A DNA stretch of 41,128 nt from Streptomyces sp. NRRL WC-3742 (lineage in GTDB: Bacteria; Actinomycetota; Actinomycetes; Streptomycetales; Streptomycetaceae), in NCBI RefSeq assembly GCF_000720635.1, contig NZ_JOCF01000072.1, forward strand, positions 1 to 41,128. The letters are read 5' to 3'. The position numbers were made by a program, and so were the translations under genes. The notes under the pieces are model-generated. The model saw only the letters and a program-made list of their open reading frames with translations. It made no database searches and was not told the origin of the DNA. This document shows, one piece after another, positions 7,742 to 16,349 of this stretch. Every line of letters begins with the position of its first letter. The stretch's first letter is position 1.

Positions 7742-8944
7742 ATGCCCGGTGGTGGCACCACCACGCCCGAACCGCCGCTGTTATCCGATGCCGGTGATCT
7801 GCCCGCCGACGTCCCCGCCGACCTCGGACGGCTGCTCCGCCCGCTGTTCCGCGCCTCCGCCCCCGGCGGCGGCGTCGCCGTCGCGGTGATCCGGGGCGAC
7901 GAACGGACGGTCGCCTGCCGCGGGCACGCCGACCGCTCCGGCGAGCACCCCGTCCGGGCCGACACCCGGTTCGAGCTCGGCTCCGTCACCAGGACCTTCA
8001 CCGGACTGCTCCTCGCCGAGATGGCCGCCCGCGGCGAGGTCCGGTACGACGATCCGATCGACCGCTACCTGCCCGCCGGCGCCGTCCCCGGCTACCCGTA
8101 CGAGCGGCCCATCACCCTGCTCCACCTGGCCACCCACACCTCGGGGCTGCCCCGGCTCCCGGTCGGCCTGCTGCCGGCCGCCGCCCCGCATTGGTTCACC
8201 CACCCCTACGCCACCTTCGGCCCGACGCACCTGCTCAGAGCGCTGTCCCGGACCCCGGTCCGCGGCACCCCCGGCACCCAGGTGCGCTACTCCAACCTCG
8301 GCTGCGGACTGCTCGGACTGCTGCTCTCCAACGCGGCCGGCCAGCGGTACGACGACCTGCTGGCCGCCCGGGTCTGCGGACCCCTCGGCCTGATCGACAC
8401 TTCCTGCGGGCCCGGCCGGGAGGGCACCGCCGGGTACCGGCGCGGCCGGTGGGTGCCCTCCTTCCGGCTGCCCGCGCTGCCGGGCGCGGCGGCGCTGCGC
8501 TCGACGGCCGACGACATGCTCCGCTACCTCCAGGCCCACCTGTCGCTGGACGCCGTCCCGCTGCCGGAGCGGGCCGATGCGGCGGCGCTGCGGACGGCGC
8601 TCGGCGAGGTCCGCCGCCCCAGGGCCGGGCGGCTCCGGGGCGGCGGCACCCGGATCTGCCTGGGGTGGAAGCAGCGCCCGCTCGCCGCAGGGCCCGACGG
8701 GGAGGGGCCCGACGGGGAGGGGCCTGACGGCACGGAGTGTGAGACGGAGTCGGACGGGCTGGTGTTCCACACCGGCTCGACCCGGGGATTCACCGCCTTC
8801 ATCGGGTTCAGCCCCCGGGCCCAGGTGGGGCTGGCGGTGCTGGCGGGCGCCCGGTCGCTGCGCGGCCGATGGGTGGCGCAGAGCGCCTTCGAGACGCTGC
8901 GCACCCTCGCCGCCGACCGCCGCCCGGCGGGAGTCGCGAACTGA
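7742..8944 (+). CDS. Beta-lactamase-fold serine hydrolase (class C/PBP4-like) with SVTR active site
   Basis: 400 aa; ATG preceded by GGAGG at a good distance. No clear signal peptide, so probably cytosolic. The family includes D-aminopeptidases, esterases and class C beta-lactamases. The three usual motifs are visible but the first is altered. The nucleophile segment is ELGSVTRTFTG, with Arg where SxxK needs Lys; Y-x-N is RYSNLG; the third motif is FHTGSTRGF. A short repeated insert (GPDGE three times) precedes the last motif. The Lys-to-Arg change could lower or abolish the canonical activity. It is convergent with acs and shares its terminator. Confidence 0.85.
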   Translation: MPGGGTTTPEPPLLSDAGDLPADVPADLGRLLRPLFRASAPGGGVAVAVIRGDERTVACRGHADRSGEHPVRADTRFELGSVTRTFTGLLLAEMAARGEVRYDDPIDRYLPAGAVPGYPYERPITLLHLATHTSGLPRLPVGLLPAAAPHWFTHPYATFGPTHLLRALSRTPVRGTPGTQVRYSNLGCGLLGLLLSNAAGQRYDDLLAARVCGPLGLIDTSCGPGREGTAGYRRGRWVPSFRLPALPGAAALRSTADDMLRYLQAHLSLDAVPLPERADAAALRTALGEVRRPRAGRLRGGGTRICLGWKQRPLAAGPDGEGPDGEGPDGTECETESDGLVFHTGSTRGFTAFIGFSPRAQVGLAVLAGARSLRGRWVAQSAFETLRTLAADRRPAGVAN

Positions 8945-8973
8945 CGGGGGCCGCGGATTGACGGGTTGACGTG

Positions 8974-9081
8974 TCTACCGAGGCGTCCGTCGAGGCGTCC
9001 GTCGAGGCGTCCGTCGACGTGTCCGTCGACGTGTCCGTCGACGTGTCCGTCGACGTGTCCGTCGACGTGTCCGTCGACGTG
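8974..9081. repeat. 12-bp tandem array, nine units
   Basis: One degenerate unit, then two copies of TCCGTCGAGGCG and six identical copies of TCCGTCGACGTG, running without interruption for 108 bp between convergent genes. Each later unit contains the palindrome GTCGAC. It is open in several frames on both strands but has no gene-like context. There are no spacers, so it is not a CRISPR. Confidence 0.92.
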
Positions 9082-9110
9082 TCCGCCGTGGAAGGCGGAC
9101 CCGGACGCGG

Positions 9111-9146
9111 CGGTGCCCCGGGCGGAGACCTCCGCCCGGGGCACCG
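9111..9146. terminator. Bidirectional terminator, serine hydrolase / acs
   Basis: Perfect 16-bp stem CGGTGCCCCGGGCGGA/TCCGCCCGGGGCACCG with a GACC loop, 18 bp beyond the acs stop and after the 12-bp array. It can serve both convergent genes. Confidence 0.85.
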
Positions 9147-9164
9147 TCAGGTCCCGCGCTGTGC

Positions 9165-11120
9165 TCAGCCCTCGGTGCCGACCGGCGGCAGCTGGGCCTG
9201 GATCTGGCTCATCACCGTGCTGTCGGCCAGGGTGGTGGTGTCACCGACCTCGCGGCCCTCGGCGATGTCGCGCAGCAGGCGGCGCATGATCTTGCCGGAT
9301 CGGGTCTTCGGCAGCTCGCCGACGACCTTGATCTGCTTCGGCTTGGCGATCGGGCCCAGCGTGCGGCCGACGTGGGCGCGCAGTTCCTCGACCAGCTCGG
9401 GGGTCTCGGTGGCGCCGCCGCGCAGGATCACGAAGGCGACGATGGCCTGACCGGTGGTGGCGTCGGTGGCGCCGACGACGGCGGACTCGGCCACGGACGG
9501 GTGACCGACCAGCGCCGACTCGACCTCGGTGGTCGAGATGTTGTGGCCCGACACGAGCATGACGTCGTCGACCCGGCCGAGCAGCCAGATGTCGCCGTCC
9601 TCGTCCTTCTTGGCACCGTCACCGGCGAAGTAGCGGCCCTTGAAGCGCGACCAGTAGGTCTCGATGTAGCGCTGGTCGTCGCCCCAGATGGTGCGCAGCA
9701 TGGACGGCCACGGCTCGGTGAGCACCAGGTAGCCGCCGGAGCCGTTGGGGACCTCGTTGGCCTCGTCGTCCACCACGGTGGCCGCGATGCCCGGCAGGGC
9801 GCGCTGGGCGGAGCCCGGCTTGGTCTCGGTGACGCCCGGCAGCGGGCTGATCATGATGGCGCCGGTCTCGGTCTGCCACCAGGTGTCCACGATCGGGGTC
9901 TTGCCGCCGCCGATGTGCTCCCGGTACCAGACCCACGCCTCGGGGTTGATCGGCTCGCCGACGCTGCCCAGCACCCGCAGCGAGGACAGGTCGAACTTCG
10001 CGGGGATGTCGTCGCCCCACTTCATGAAGGTGCGGATCGCGGTCGGCGCGGTGTAGAGGATCGTCACGCCGTACTTCTGCACGATCTCCCAGAACCGGCC
10101 CTGGTGCGGGGTGTCCGGGGTGCCCTCGTAGATGACCTGGGTGGCGCCGTTGGAGAGCGGGCCGTAGACGATGTACGAGTGCCCGGTGACCCAGCCGATG
10201 TCGGCGGTGCACCAGTAGACGTCCGACTCGGGCTTGAGGTCGAAGACGGCGTGGTGGGTGTAGCTGGCCTGGGTGAGGTAGCCGCCCGAGGTGTGCAGGA
10301 TGCCCTTGGGCTTCCCGGTGGTGCCCGAGGTGTAGAGGATGAACAGCGGGTGCTCGGCGTCGTGCGCCTCGGGGGCGTGCTCGGTGGACTGGCGGGCGGT
10401 GATCTCGTGCCACCACACGTCCCGGCCCTCGGTCCAGGGGATGTCCTGCTCGGTGCGGCGGATCACCAGGACGTGCTCGACACCGTCGACCTTGGTGAGG
10501 GCCTCGTCGATGGCGGGCTTGAGGGCGGAGGGCTTGCCGCGGCGGTAGCCGCCGTCCGCGGTGATGACCAGCTTGGCCTGGGCGTCCTGGATGCGGGAGG
10601 CGACGGCGTCGGCGGAGAAGCCGCCGAAGACCACCGAGTGGGTGGCGCCGATACGGGCACAGGCGAGCATCGCGACGACCGCCTCGGCGATCATCGGCAG
10701 GTAGACGGCGACGCGGTCGCCCTTGCGGACGCCGAGCTCCAGCAGCGCGTTGGCGGCCTGGGAGACCTCGTCCTTGAGCTGGGCGTAGGTGATCGAGCGG
10801 CCGTCGCCGGGCTCGCCCTCGAAGTGGATGGCGACGCGGTCGCCGAGGCCGTTCTCGACGTGGCGGTCGACGCAGTTGTACGCCACGTTGAGCTTGCCGT
10901 CGGCGAACCACTTGGCGAAGGGCGGGTTGGACCAGTCGAGGGTCTCGGTCGGCTCGACGGCCCAGCTGAGGCGGCGGGCCTGCTCGGCCCAGAAGCCCAG
11001 GCGGTCCTCGGAGGCTTGCGTGTAGGCAGCCGCGGTGACGTTGGCGGCTGCGGCGAGCTCTGCCGGCGGGGCGAAGCGCCGCTCCTCCTTGAGCAGGTTG
11101 GCCAGGCTCTCGTTGCTCAA
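9165..11120 (-). CDS. acs: Acetyl-CoA synthetase
   Basis: 651 aa, the usual length. AMP-forming enzyme that converts acetate, ATP and CoA to acetyl-CoA through acetyl-adenylate. Motifs: P-loop [13 protein letters not shown], the [11 protein letters not shown] substrate/AMP motif, and the C-terminal [15 protein letters not shown], whose lysine is the well-known regulatory acetylation site. The start is TTG at 11120, supported by GAGGAG 8 nt upstream and the normal N-terminus ([15 protein letters not shown]). Upstream lie a DasR-box-like sequence (11236-11251) and a 16-mer shared with the nhaA leader. acs has the same neighbourhood in M. tuberculosis (Rv3667). Confidence 0.97.
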   Translation of the reverse strand: MSNESLANLLKEERRFAPPAELAAAANVTAAAYTQASEDRLGFWAEQARRLSWAVEPTETLDWSNPPFAKWFADGKLNVAYNCVDRHVENGLGDRVAIHFEGEPGDGRSITYAQLKDEVSQAANALLELGVRKGDRVAVYLPMIAEAVVAMLACARIGATHSVVFGGFSADAVASRIQDAQAKLVITADGGYRRGKPSALKPAIDEALTKVDGVEHVLVIRRTEQDIPWTEGRDVWWHEITARQSTEHAPEAHDAEHPLFILYTSGTTGKPKGILHTSGGYLTQASYTHHAVFDLKPESDVYWCTADIGWVTGHSYIVYGPLSNGATQVIYEGTPDTPHQGRFWEIVQKYGVTILYTAPTAIRTFMKWGDDIPAKFDLSSLRVLGSVGEPINPEAWVWYREHIGGGKTPIVDTWWQTETGAIMISPLPGVTETKPGSAQRALPGIAATVVDDEANEVPNGSGGYLVLTEPWPSMLRTIWGDDQRYIETYWSRFKGRYFAGDGAKKDEDGDIWLLGRVDDVMLVSGHNISTTEVESALVGHPSVAESAVVGATDATTGQAIVAFVILRGGATETPELVEELRAHVGRTLGPIAKPKQIKVVGELPKTRSGKIMRRLLRDIAEGREVGDTTTLADSTVMSQIQAQLPPVGTEG

Positions 11121-11235
11121 CGCGCACTCCTCATCGAGTCATGATCTGGGGCGATCCCGTGCGTGGGGATTGTCCCGTGTGTCCCAGCGCACAGCTCACC
11201 AGGCGAACGGGGCAGTTGACAAGAGGCTGCTGGTA

Positions 11236-11251
11236 ATTGGTGTAGACCTTT
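11236..11251. promoter_or_regulatory. Candidate DasR (dre) operator upstream of acs
   Basis: ATTGGTGTAGACCTTT matches the Streptomyces DasR consensus ACTGGTCTAGACCACT at 12 of 16 positions, including most of the central dyad. It lies 116 bp upstream of the acs start. DasR is the GlcNAc-6-phosphate/GlcN-6-phosphate-responsive GntR repressor. Acetate released by GlcNAc-6-P deacetylation is an Acs substrate, so control would make metabolic sense. The consensus is from memory. Confidence 0.45.
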
Positions 11252-11282
11252 GACCGAGGATCGAACGGCCGCCCGGGTCGCG

Positions 11283-11299
11283 CCCCGCATGAGGCGGGG
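11283..11299 (-). terminator. Short terminator after the SulP-carbonic anhydrase gene
   Basis: Six-bp stem CCCCGC/GCGGGG with a 5-nt loop, 20 bp past the minus-strand stop at 11319. Weak but well placed. Confidence 0.4.
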
Positions 11300-11318
11300 A
11301 CGCCACCCGGGGCGGTTA

Positions 11319-13691
11319 TCATGCGGCCAGCTCGGGGCCCTCCGTTTCGTCGCGGCACTCCTCGCGGACGGGAGCGGGCTCGGCGGCCCTCACCCGTTCG
11401 GCCGACACCCCTGTGGGGCGGGCCTCGACCGGACTGAACGTCCCGGCGGAGCGGTCGAGGACGAACGCCTGGGCGGTCGCGAAGTCGAAGTACATCCCGA
11501 CAAGCCGCAGGGTGCCCTCCTCCACCCGGCGCTCCACCGCCGGATTCGCCATCAGGTGGTCCAGCTGCTGCACGACGTTGGTGATGCAGAGCTGCTCCGC
11601 GAGGTCCACCACCGGCCGGTCGGCGAAGTCGGCGGGCGCCTGGCGCAGCCGTTGCAGCGAGCCGCGGCCGTTGCGCAGCCAGCGGGTCAGCGGGGTGGGC
11701 GGACCGGGGCGCTCGTGCACCCCGTCCAGCAGGGCTTTCATCGCGCCGCAGCCGGAGTGGCCGCAGACCGTGATCGAACGGATCTCCAGTGACTCGACGG
11801 CGTACTGCACCGCGGCCGCCACGGAGTCGTCGGCGGCCCCGGGTTCGAAGGGGGCGGGCACCAGGTTGCCGACGTTGCGGACGGTGAAGAGATCGCCCGG
11901 GCCGCTGTTGGTGATCATGCTGGTGACCATCCGCGAGTCCGCGCAGGTCAGGAAGAGCTGGGAGGGCGTCTGCCCCTCCCGTGCCAGCCGGGCGAGCTCG
12001 GGGCGGATCAGCGGGGCGGTGTGCTGCTGGAACACCCGGACGCCGTCCAGCAGGCGGTTGTGCGGGTCCTCCTGCTGCTCGATGCAGTGGTGGCCGACCC
12101 AGGGCGTCCAGGCCCGGCAGCGGTGCGGGCCCGGTGAACTGCCCGCGTGCACCGTGCCGTCGGGGTCGAGCACCTCGTCGTCCTGGCGCCGCGTCACCAT
12201 CGAGACCCGGCCGCCCGTGCCCTGGTGCGCCGTCCGCCAGCCGTGCAGCGTCTCGTACGCGGCGTGGTCCAGGAAGGAGCCGTCGTGGACCACCGTGACC
12301 GCACCGCCGGCGGGGATGCCGGTCAGCGCCCGGCTCAGCCGGGGGACGGCGGCGAAGGTGAGCGGGCCGTGGGTGTGGACGGTGACGGAGCCGTCGGAGC
12401 CCGTCTCGACGTCCACGTGGGCGCGGGTCAGCCGGTAGAGCGCGAGCAGCACGGCGGTGCCGGCGCCGAGCGCGACGCCGCCCAGCACGCCGAGGCCCAC
12501 CACGCCGAGCACGGTGACCAGGTACACCGGGAACTCCCGGTGCCGGTGCACGTTGCGGATGTGCGCGAAGTTCACCATCTGCAGACCGACGACCAGCACC
12601 AGCGCGGCCAGGGCGGCCAGCGGGATGAGGCGCAGCCCGCCGGTCAGCGCCAGCGCGGCGACGAGCACCCAGACGCCGTGCAGCACCGAGGACCACCGGC
12701 TCTGCCCGCCCGCCCGGACGTTGGCGGTGCTGCGGACGGCGCCGCCGGCGATCGGCAGCCCGCCGACCAGCCCGCTGACGAGGTTGGCCAGGCCCTGCCC
12801 GCGCAGTTCGCGGTCGAGGTCGCCGGTGCGGTGGGACATCCGGTCGACGGCGACGGCGGACAGCAGCGACTCCACGCTGGCCACGGCGGTGACGGTGAGG
12901 ACGGCGGCGAGCACCCCGGCGAGTTGGCCGTGCGGCAGGGCGAGCGCCGGCATGTGCGGCGCCCAGGCGGGCAGGTCGATGTGGGCCACGTGCAGATCGA
13001 GGGTCAGGGCGAGTGTGGTGGCGGCCGCGACGGCGGCCAGCGGGCCGGGCACCCGGGCCGGTACGGCGCCCAACCGGCCCGCACGGCCCGGTAGTCGGTC
13101 CAGCCGGGGCCAGGCCAGCAGGACGGCCACCGTCACCGCGCCGATCAGCAGCGCGGCCGGATGCGGGCCGGCCAACTGCCCGGGCAGCGCGAGGAGGTTG
13201 GCGACCGCGGAGCTCTGCGGGGAGCCCCCGAGGACGACGTGCAGCTGTGCGATGGCGATGGCGAAGCCGACCCCGGCCAGCATGCTGTGCACGATGGCGG
13301 GCGAGACGGCGAGTGCCGTACGGGCCACCCGGCGTGCTCCGAGCAGGAGTTGGAGCAGCCCGGCGGCCGCCGTGATGGCGCAGGTGGCCTGCCAGCCGTA
13401 CCGGGCGATGAGCCCGGCGGTGATCACGGTCAGCGCGGCGGAGGGGCCGCTGACCAGGAGCGGGGTGCCGCCGAACAGCCCGACCACGATCCCGCCGACG
13501 GCCGCCGCGGCGAGGCCGGCGGTGAGCGGGGCGCCGGTGGCGAGGGCGATGCCGAGCGAGAACGGCACGGCGATCAGGGCGACCACCAGGGAGGCGGAGG
13601 CGTCCCGCGCCCAGCGGGCCCGCCCGCCGCCCGGCGGCGCGTGGTCGGTGGTGTCGGAGGCGTTGGGGGCGATGGAGATGTCGAGGGTCAT
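11319..13691 (-). CDS. SulP transporter fused to beta-carbonic anhydrase
   Basis: 790 aa from the ATG at 13691, which has GGGAAG just upstream. The frame stays open to 13829 but those residues look non-coding. Residues about 30-400 form a SulP/SLC26 membrane domain of ten or more helices (for example GLFGGTPLLVSGPSAALTV). A STAS-like segment (about 410-490) and a beta-class carbonic anhydrase follow. The anhydrase zinc/active-site residues are visible: C583 and D585-R587 in CADSRMV, H645 and C648 in HSGCGAM. Such fusions are thought to move bicarbonate and interconvert it with CO2 at the membrane; the transported ion here is inferred. Confidence 0.93.
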   Translation of the reverse strand: MTLDISIAPNASDTTDHAPPGGGRARWARDASASLVVALIAVPFSLGIALATGAPLTAGLAAAAVGGIVVGLFGGTPLLVSGPSAALTVITAGLIARYGWQATCAITAAAGLLQLLLGARRVARTALAVSPAIVHSMLAGVGFAIAIAQLHVVLGGSPQSSAVANLLALPGQLAGPHPAALLIGAVTVAVLLAWPRLDRLPGRAGRLGAVPARVPGPLAAVAAATTLALTLDLHVAHIDLPAWAPHMPALALPHGQLAGVLAAVLTVTAVASVESLLSAVAVDRMSHRTGDLDRELRGQGLANLVSGLVGGLPIAGGAVRSTANVRAGGQSRWSSVLHGVWVLVAALALTGGLRLIPLAALAALVLVVGLQMVNFAHIRNVHRHREFPVYLVTVLGVVGLGVLGGVALGAGTAVLLALYRLTRAHVDVETGSDGSVTVHTHGPLTFAAVPRLSRALTGIPAGGAVTVVHDGSFLDHAAYETLHGWRTAHQGTGGRVSMVTRRQDDEVLDPDGTVHAGSSPGPHRCRAWTPWVGHHCIEQQEDPHNRLLDGVRVFQQHTAPLIRPELARLAREGQTPSQLFLTCADSRMVTSMITNSGPGDLFTVRNVGNLVPAPFEPGAADDSVAAAVQYAVESLEIRSITVCGHSGCGAMKALLDGVHERPGPPTPLTRWLRNGRGSLQRLRQAPADFADRPVVDLAEQLCITNVVQQLDHLMANPAVERRVEEGTLRLVGMYFDFATAQAFVLDRSAGTFSPVEARPTGVSAERVRAAEPAPVREECRDETEGPELAA

Positions 13692-14056
13692 GGTCTTCCC
13701 GTCTGTCCGGTGAACGAACGCAGTCAGGTCCGGTGGTGAGTCCGGGGTGCGGCTCGGGGCGGATCGGCTGTCGTGGGTCGCGACGGTGTGGCGGGATGGC
13801 GTGGGCTCGGCGGGGAGTGCGGGTGTCACCGGCCGGCGTCGACCATCAGGGCCCGCAGGGGCCCGGGCGAGTTGCGGGAAGTCTCGCCGGAAGGGCCGCT
13901 GGACGGACCATCAAGACTCGGTAAACCGAGGGTAATGAAAGCTTTGCACAGCGTCATCCGGAGAGGGAAGCGGAAAAGCCGCGATTCACCCCATTGGGTG
14001 GTGGTCGAACCGTTGCGAATCTGCTCGCGATGGTGGACGGGCGGGCCGCACAACGG
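13692..14056. other. Intergenic region upstream of the SulP fusion
   Basis: About 365 bp without a convincing gene. An AT-richer segment near 13905-14010 is the likely promoter region for the minus-strand SulP gene. It contains a small dyad CACCCCATTGGGTG at about 13987-14000. A 75-codon minus-strand frame here has no ribosome-binding site or recognisable motif. Confidence 0.4.
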
Positions 14057-14106
14057 CGAACGGGCCGCGGCCGGCCCCCGGGGGAGGGGCGGCCGCGGCC
14101 CGTTCG
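14057..14106 (-). terminator. Strong terminator after the CooC-like ATPase gene
   Basis: Perfect 17-bp stem CGAACGGGCCGCGGCCG (14057-14073) with its complement at 14090-14106 and a 16-nt loop, 21 bp downstream of the minus-strand stop at 14128. Confidence 0.8.
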
Positions 14107-14127
14107 GGTCGGCCGGGGCGAGGCGGG

Positions 14128-15138
14128 TCAGGCCGGGGCGCCCGCCGGGGCGGGGTGCGTGGATCCGGGCGTGAACTCGCCCAGGACGAAGCCCTCGTCG
14201 ACCTGGGTCGCGAGGTCGATGCCGACCTTGGCGTTGGCCCAGCTCTCGGCGTTGCGGCGGTGGAAGAGCACGGCCTGCTCGGTGTAGCGCCGCGCGTCGC
14301 GCAGCCCGTACGCCGCCTCGACCTCGGCGCGCAGCTCCTCGAGCACCGCCCGGTTGGCCGGCTCCAGGGACTTGAGCGGCGGCTCGGCGCCCTGCTCCAG
14401 GCGGCGCACCCAGTCGGACTGGCCGAAGGTGGTGAGCAGGTCGTCGCCGACCTCGCGGCGCAGGAACGCCAGGTCGTCCGGGCCCTGCACCTTGTTGCCG
14501 ATCACCCGCAGCTGCACCCCGAAGTCCCGGGCGTAGTCCCTGTACTGGCGGTAGACGGAGACGCCCTTGCGGGTCGGCTCGGCCACCAGGAAGGTCAGGT
14601 CGAAGCGGGTGAACAGGCCGGAGGCGAAGGAGTCGGAGCCGGCGGTCATGTCGGTGACCAGGTACTCGTCGGGGCCGTCCAGCAGGTGGTTGAGAAGCAG
14701 TTCCACCGCGCCGACCTTGGAGTGGTAGCAGGCCACCCCGAGGTCCTCCTCGGCGAACGCGCCGGTGGCCAGCAGCCGGACGGAGCCCTCGTCCAGCGCG
14801 ATGGGGCGGGCGCAGGCGGCGTAGACCGGGTTCTCCTCGACGATCCGCAGCAGGCGCGATCCGCGGCCGGGTGGCGTGGTCTTGATCATCTCGTCGGCCG
14901 AGCGGATCAGCGGGTTGTCGCCGCGCAGGTACTCCTTGATCTCCGGCAGGCGCGCGCCCAGGGCGGGCAGCGCGGCGGCCTGAGCGTCCGTCAGTCCGAG
15001 TGCGGGGCCCAGGTGCTGGTTGATGTCGGCGTCGACGGCGATCACCGGGCGGCCGGAGGCGGCCAGGTGGCGGATGAACAGTGCGGACAGGGTGGTCTTA
15101 CCGCTGCCGCCCTTGCCGACGAAGGCGATCTTCATCTG
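14128..15138 (-). CDS. CooC/MinD-like P-loop ATPase
   Basis: 336 aa from the ATG at 15138 (MKIAFVGKGGSGKTT). This start has GGAG 6 nt upstream and begins directly at the Walker A strand. The frame extends to an ATG at 15246, but that one has no ribosome-binding site and would add 36 low-complexity residues. The deviant Walker A (GKGGSGKTT) and IAVDADINQHLGPALGL place it in the SIMIBI class, nearest by eye to CooC, which helps insert nickel into CO dehydrogenase. YLVTDMTAGSDSFASGL is the switch-like region. Its metal link is an inference supported only by family resemblance and by a Zur-like box upstream. It is divergent from the Fic-like gene. Confidence 0.85.
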   Translation of the reverse strand, partial: QMKIAFVGKGGSGKTTLSALFIRHLAASGRPVIAVDADINQHLGPALGLTDAQAAALPALGARLPEIKEYLRGDNPLIRSADEMIKTTPPGRGSRLLRIVEENPVYAACARPIALDEGSVRLLATGAFAEEDLGVACYHSKVGAVELLLNHLLDGPDEYLVTDMTAGSDSFASGLFTRFDLTFLVAEPTRKGVSVYRQYRDYARDFGVQLRVIGNKVQGPDDLAFLRREVGDDLLTTFGQSDWVRRLEQGAEPPLKSLEPANRAVLEELRAEVEAAYGLRDARRYTEQAVLFHRRNAESWANAKVGIDLATQVDEGFVLGEFTPGSTHPAPAGAPA

Positions 15139-15214
15139 GGACTCCGGCTCTCGCTCTGGGCCCTCGCTCGGGGCCGCCTGCTCAGGGGCCGCAAGCGGAG
15201 GCTGCGCCCCTAAT

Positions 15215-15229
15215 TGGAAATCGTTATCG
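15215..15229. promoter_or_regulatory. Candidate Zur-type operator upstream of the CooC-like gene
   Basis: TGGAAATCGTTATCG matches the Streptomyces Zur-box pattern TGAAAATCATTTTCA at 11 of 15 positions with the same 7-1-7 dyad. It lies 77-91 bp upstream of the preferred start at 15138, in an AT-rich patch unlike its surroundings. The consensus is from memory. Another Fur-family member could be the ligand. Confidence 0.4.
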
Positions 15230-15355
15230 TCTCCGTTAGGCGTCATGCTATCCGGGGTTTGGGTGTCACCGGGGGAGGGAAGTGAGGATTGCCTCTAACG
15301 GGTGATGCGGGGTTGCTGTTCCGGGAGGGGCGACCCGTTCATTACTCTCGGGTAG

Positions 15356-16252
15356 GTGAGCACTGGAACTGATCCCCTCGCCCCGCTGGCCCAGCTCCCC
15401 GGGGTGCCCGACGCCGTGGCCGAGGTGCGCAAGGCCGTCGACCGGCTCTACGGCCACCGGGTGATGCGCCGCCGAGCGGCCGAGGTCACCTCCGAGTCCG
15501 CACTGCGCGGAGCCCGCGCCTCGGCGGCCCTGGCCGGTGCCGACTGGCCGCTGGAGGAGGTCCGGCGCCGCAGCGACTTCAGCGCCGACCCCGAGGCCCG
15601 GACCGTCGGCGCCGCCCTGCGCATCGCCGCCGAGGCGGGCCAGCTGCTCAGCATCTGGCGCCACTCGCCGCTCCAGGTGCTGGCCCGGCTGCACCTGCTC
15701 GCCGTCGGCGACGGCGACCCGGGCGCGGGCGCGGGCCGCCCGCGCAAGGCGGGGGAGGGGGTCGAGGACCTGTTCCCCCTCGAGCTCCAGCCCGTCGAGA
15801 GCGTCTCCGTGGAGCCCGTGGCCGGCCCGCTGCCCGTACTGCCGCCCGCGCCCGGCGCGGAGGAGGTCGCGGCCCGGCTCGACCAGCTCTCCCGGCTGCT
15901 GGTGGCCCGCGCCGAGGGCCAGGGCGTCGGCACACCCGCCCTGGTGGTGGCCTCGGTGGTGCACGGCGAACTGCTCGCGCTGCGCCCGTTCGGCTCGTAC
16001 AACGGGGTGATCGCGCGGGCCGCCCAGCGGATCGTGCTGATCGCCGAGGGCCTCGACCCGAAGTCGATCTGCCCGGCCGAGGTCGGCCTCGCCGAACTCG
16101 GCACCGGGGCCTATCGGCAGGCCCTCGCGGGCTACCTGTCCGGCACGCCGCAGGGGATGGCGGCCTGGATCGCCCACTGCGGCGCCGCGCTGCGGCTCGG
16201 CGTCCGGGAGTCCACCGCGGTCTGCGAGGCGATGCAGCGCGGCATGGTCTGA
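15356..16252 (+). CDS. Degenerate Fic-like protein
   Basis: 298 aa, GTG start. The C-terminal half carries LRPFGSYNGVIARAAQRIVLI, which aligns with the Fic motif HPFx(D/E)GNGRxxR. The catalytic His is Arg, the acidic residue is lost, and only F, N, G and the final Arg persist. The upstream part (SALRGARASAALAGADWPLEEV) resembles the inhibitory-helix region of Fic proteins, again without its Glu. AMP transfer is therefore unlikely; a structural or ligand-binding role is possible. Homologues are often left as hypothetical or 'oxidoreductase' in Streptomyces. It is divergent from the CooC-like ATPase, with 109 bp between GTG 15356 and the outer ATG 15246. TACTCT just upstream could be a -10 element for a leaderless transcript. 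Confidence 0.65.
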   Translation: MSTGTDPLAPLAQLPGVPDAVAEVRKAVDRLYGHRVMRRRAAEVTSESALRGARASAALAGADWPLEEVRRRSDFSADPEARTVGAALRIAAEAGQLLSIWRHSPLQVLARLHLLAVGDGDPGAGAGRPRKAGEGVEDLFPLELQPVESVSVEPVAGPLPVLPPAPGAEEVAARLDQLSRLLVARAEGQGVGTPALVVASVVHGELLALRPFGSYNGVIARAAQRIVLIAEGLDPKSICPAEVGLAELGTGAYRQALAGYLSGTPQGMAAWIAHCGAALRLGVRESTAVCEAMQRGMV

Positions 16253-16316
16253 TCCGGCCCCCGGCCCCCGGCGCACGTCGGTCGCGCCTGCGGGTCGCCG
16301 GGTCGCGCACGTGAAT

Positions 16317-16349
16317 GCGGCGGCACCTGATCCTGCCGGGTGCCGCCGC
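16317..16349 (+). terminator. Terminator after the Fic-like gene
   Basis: Perfect 11-bp stem GCGGCGGCACC/GGTGCCGCCGC with an 11-nt loop, 65 bp past the stop of the gene ending at 16252. Confidence 0.6.

Noticed and set aside
8974..9081. Repeat array as CRISPR
   Set aside because: Units are directly abutting 12-mers with no spacers and no cas genes.
13826..14053. 75-codon minus-strand frame upstream of the SulP gene as a leader peptide
   Set aside because: No ribosome-binding site, no attenuator-like codon run, no family resemblance.
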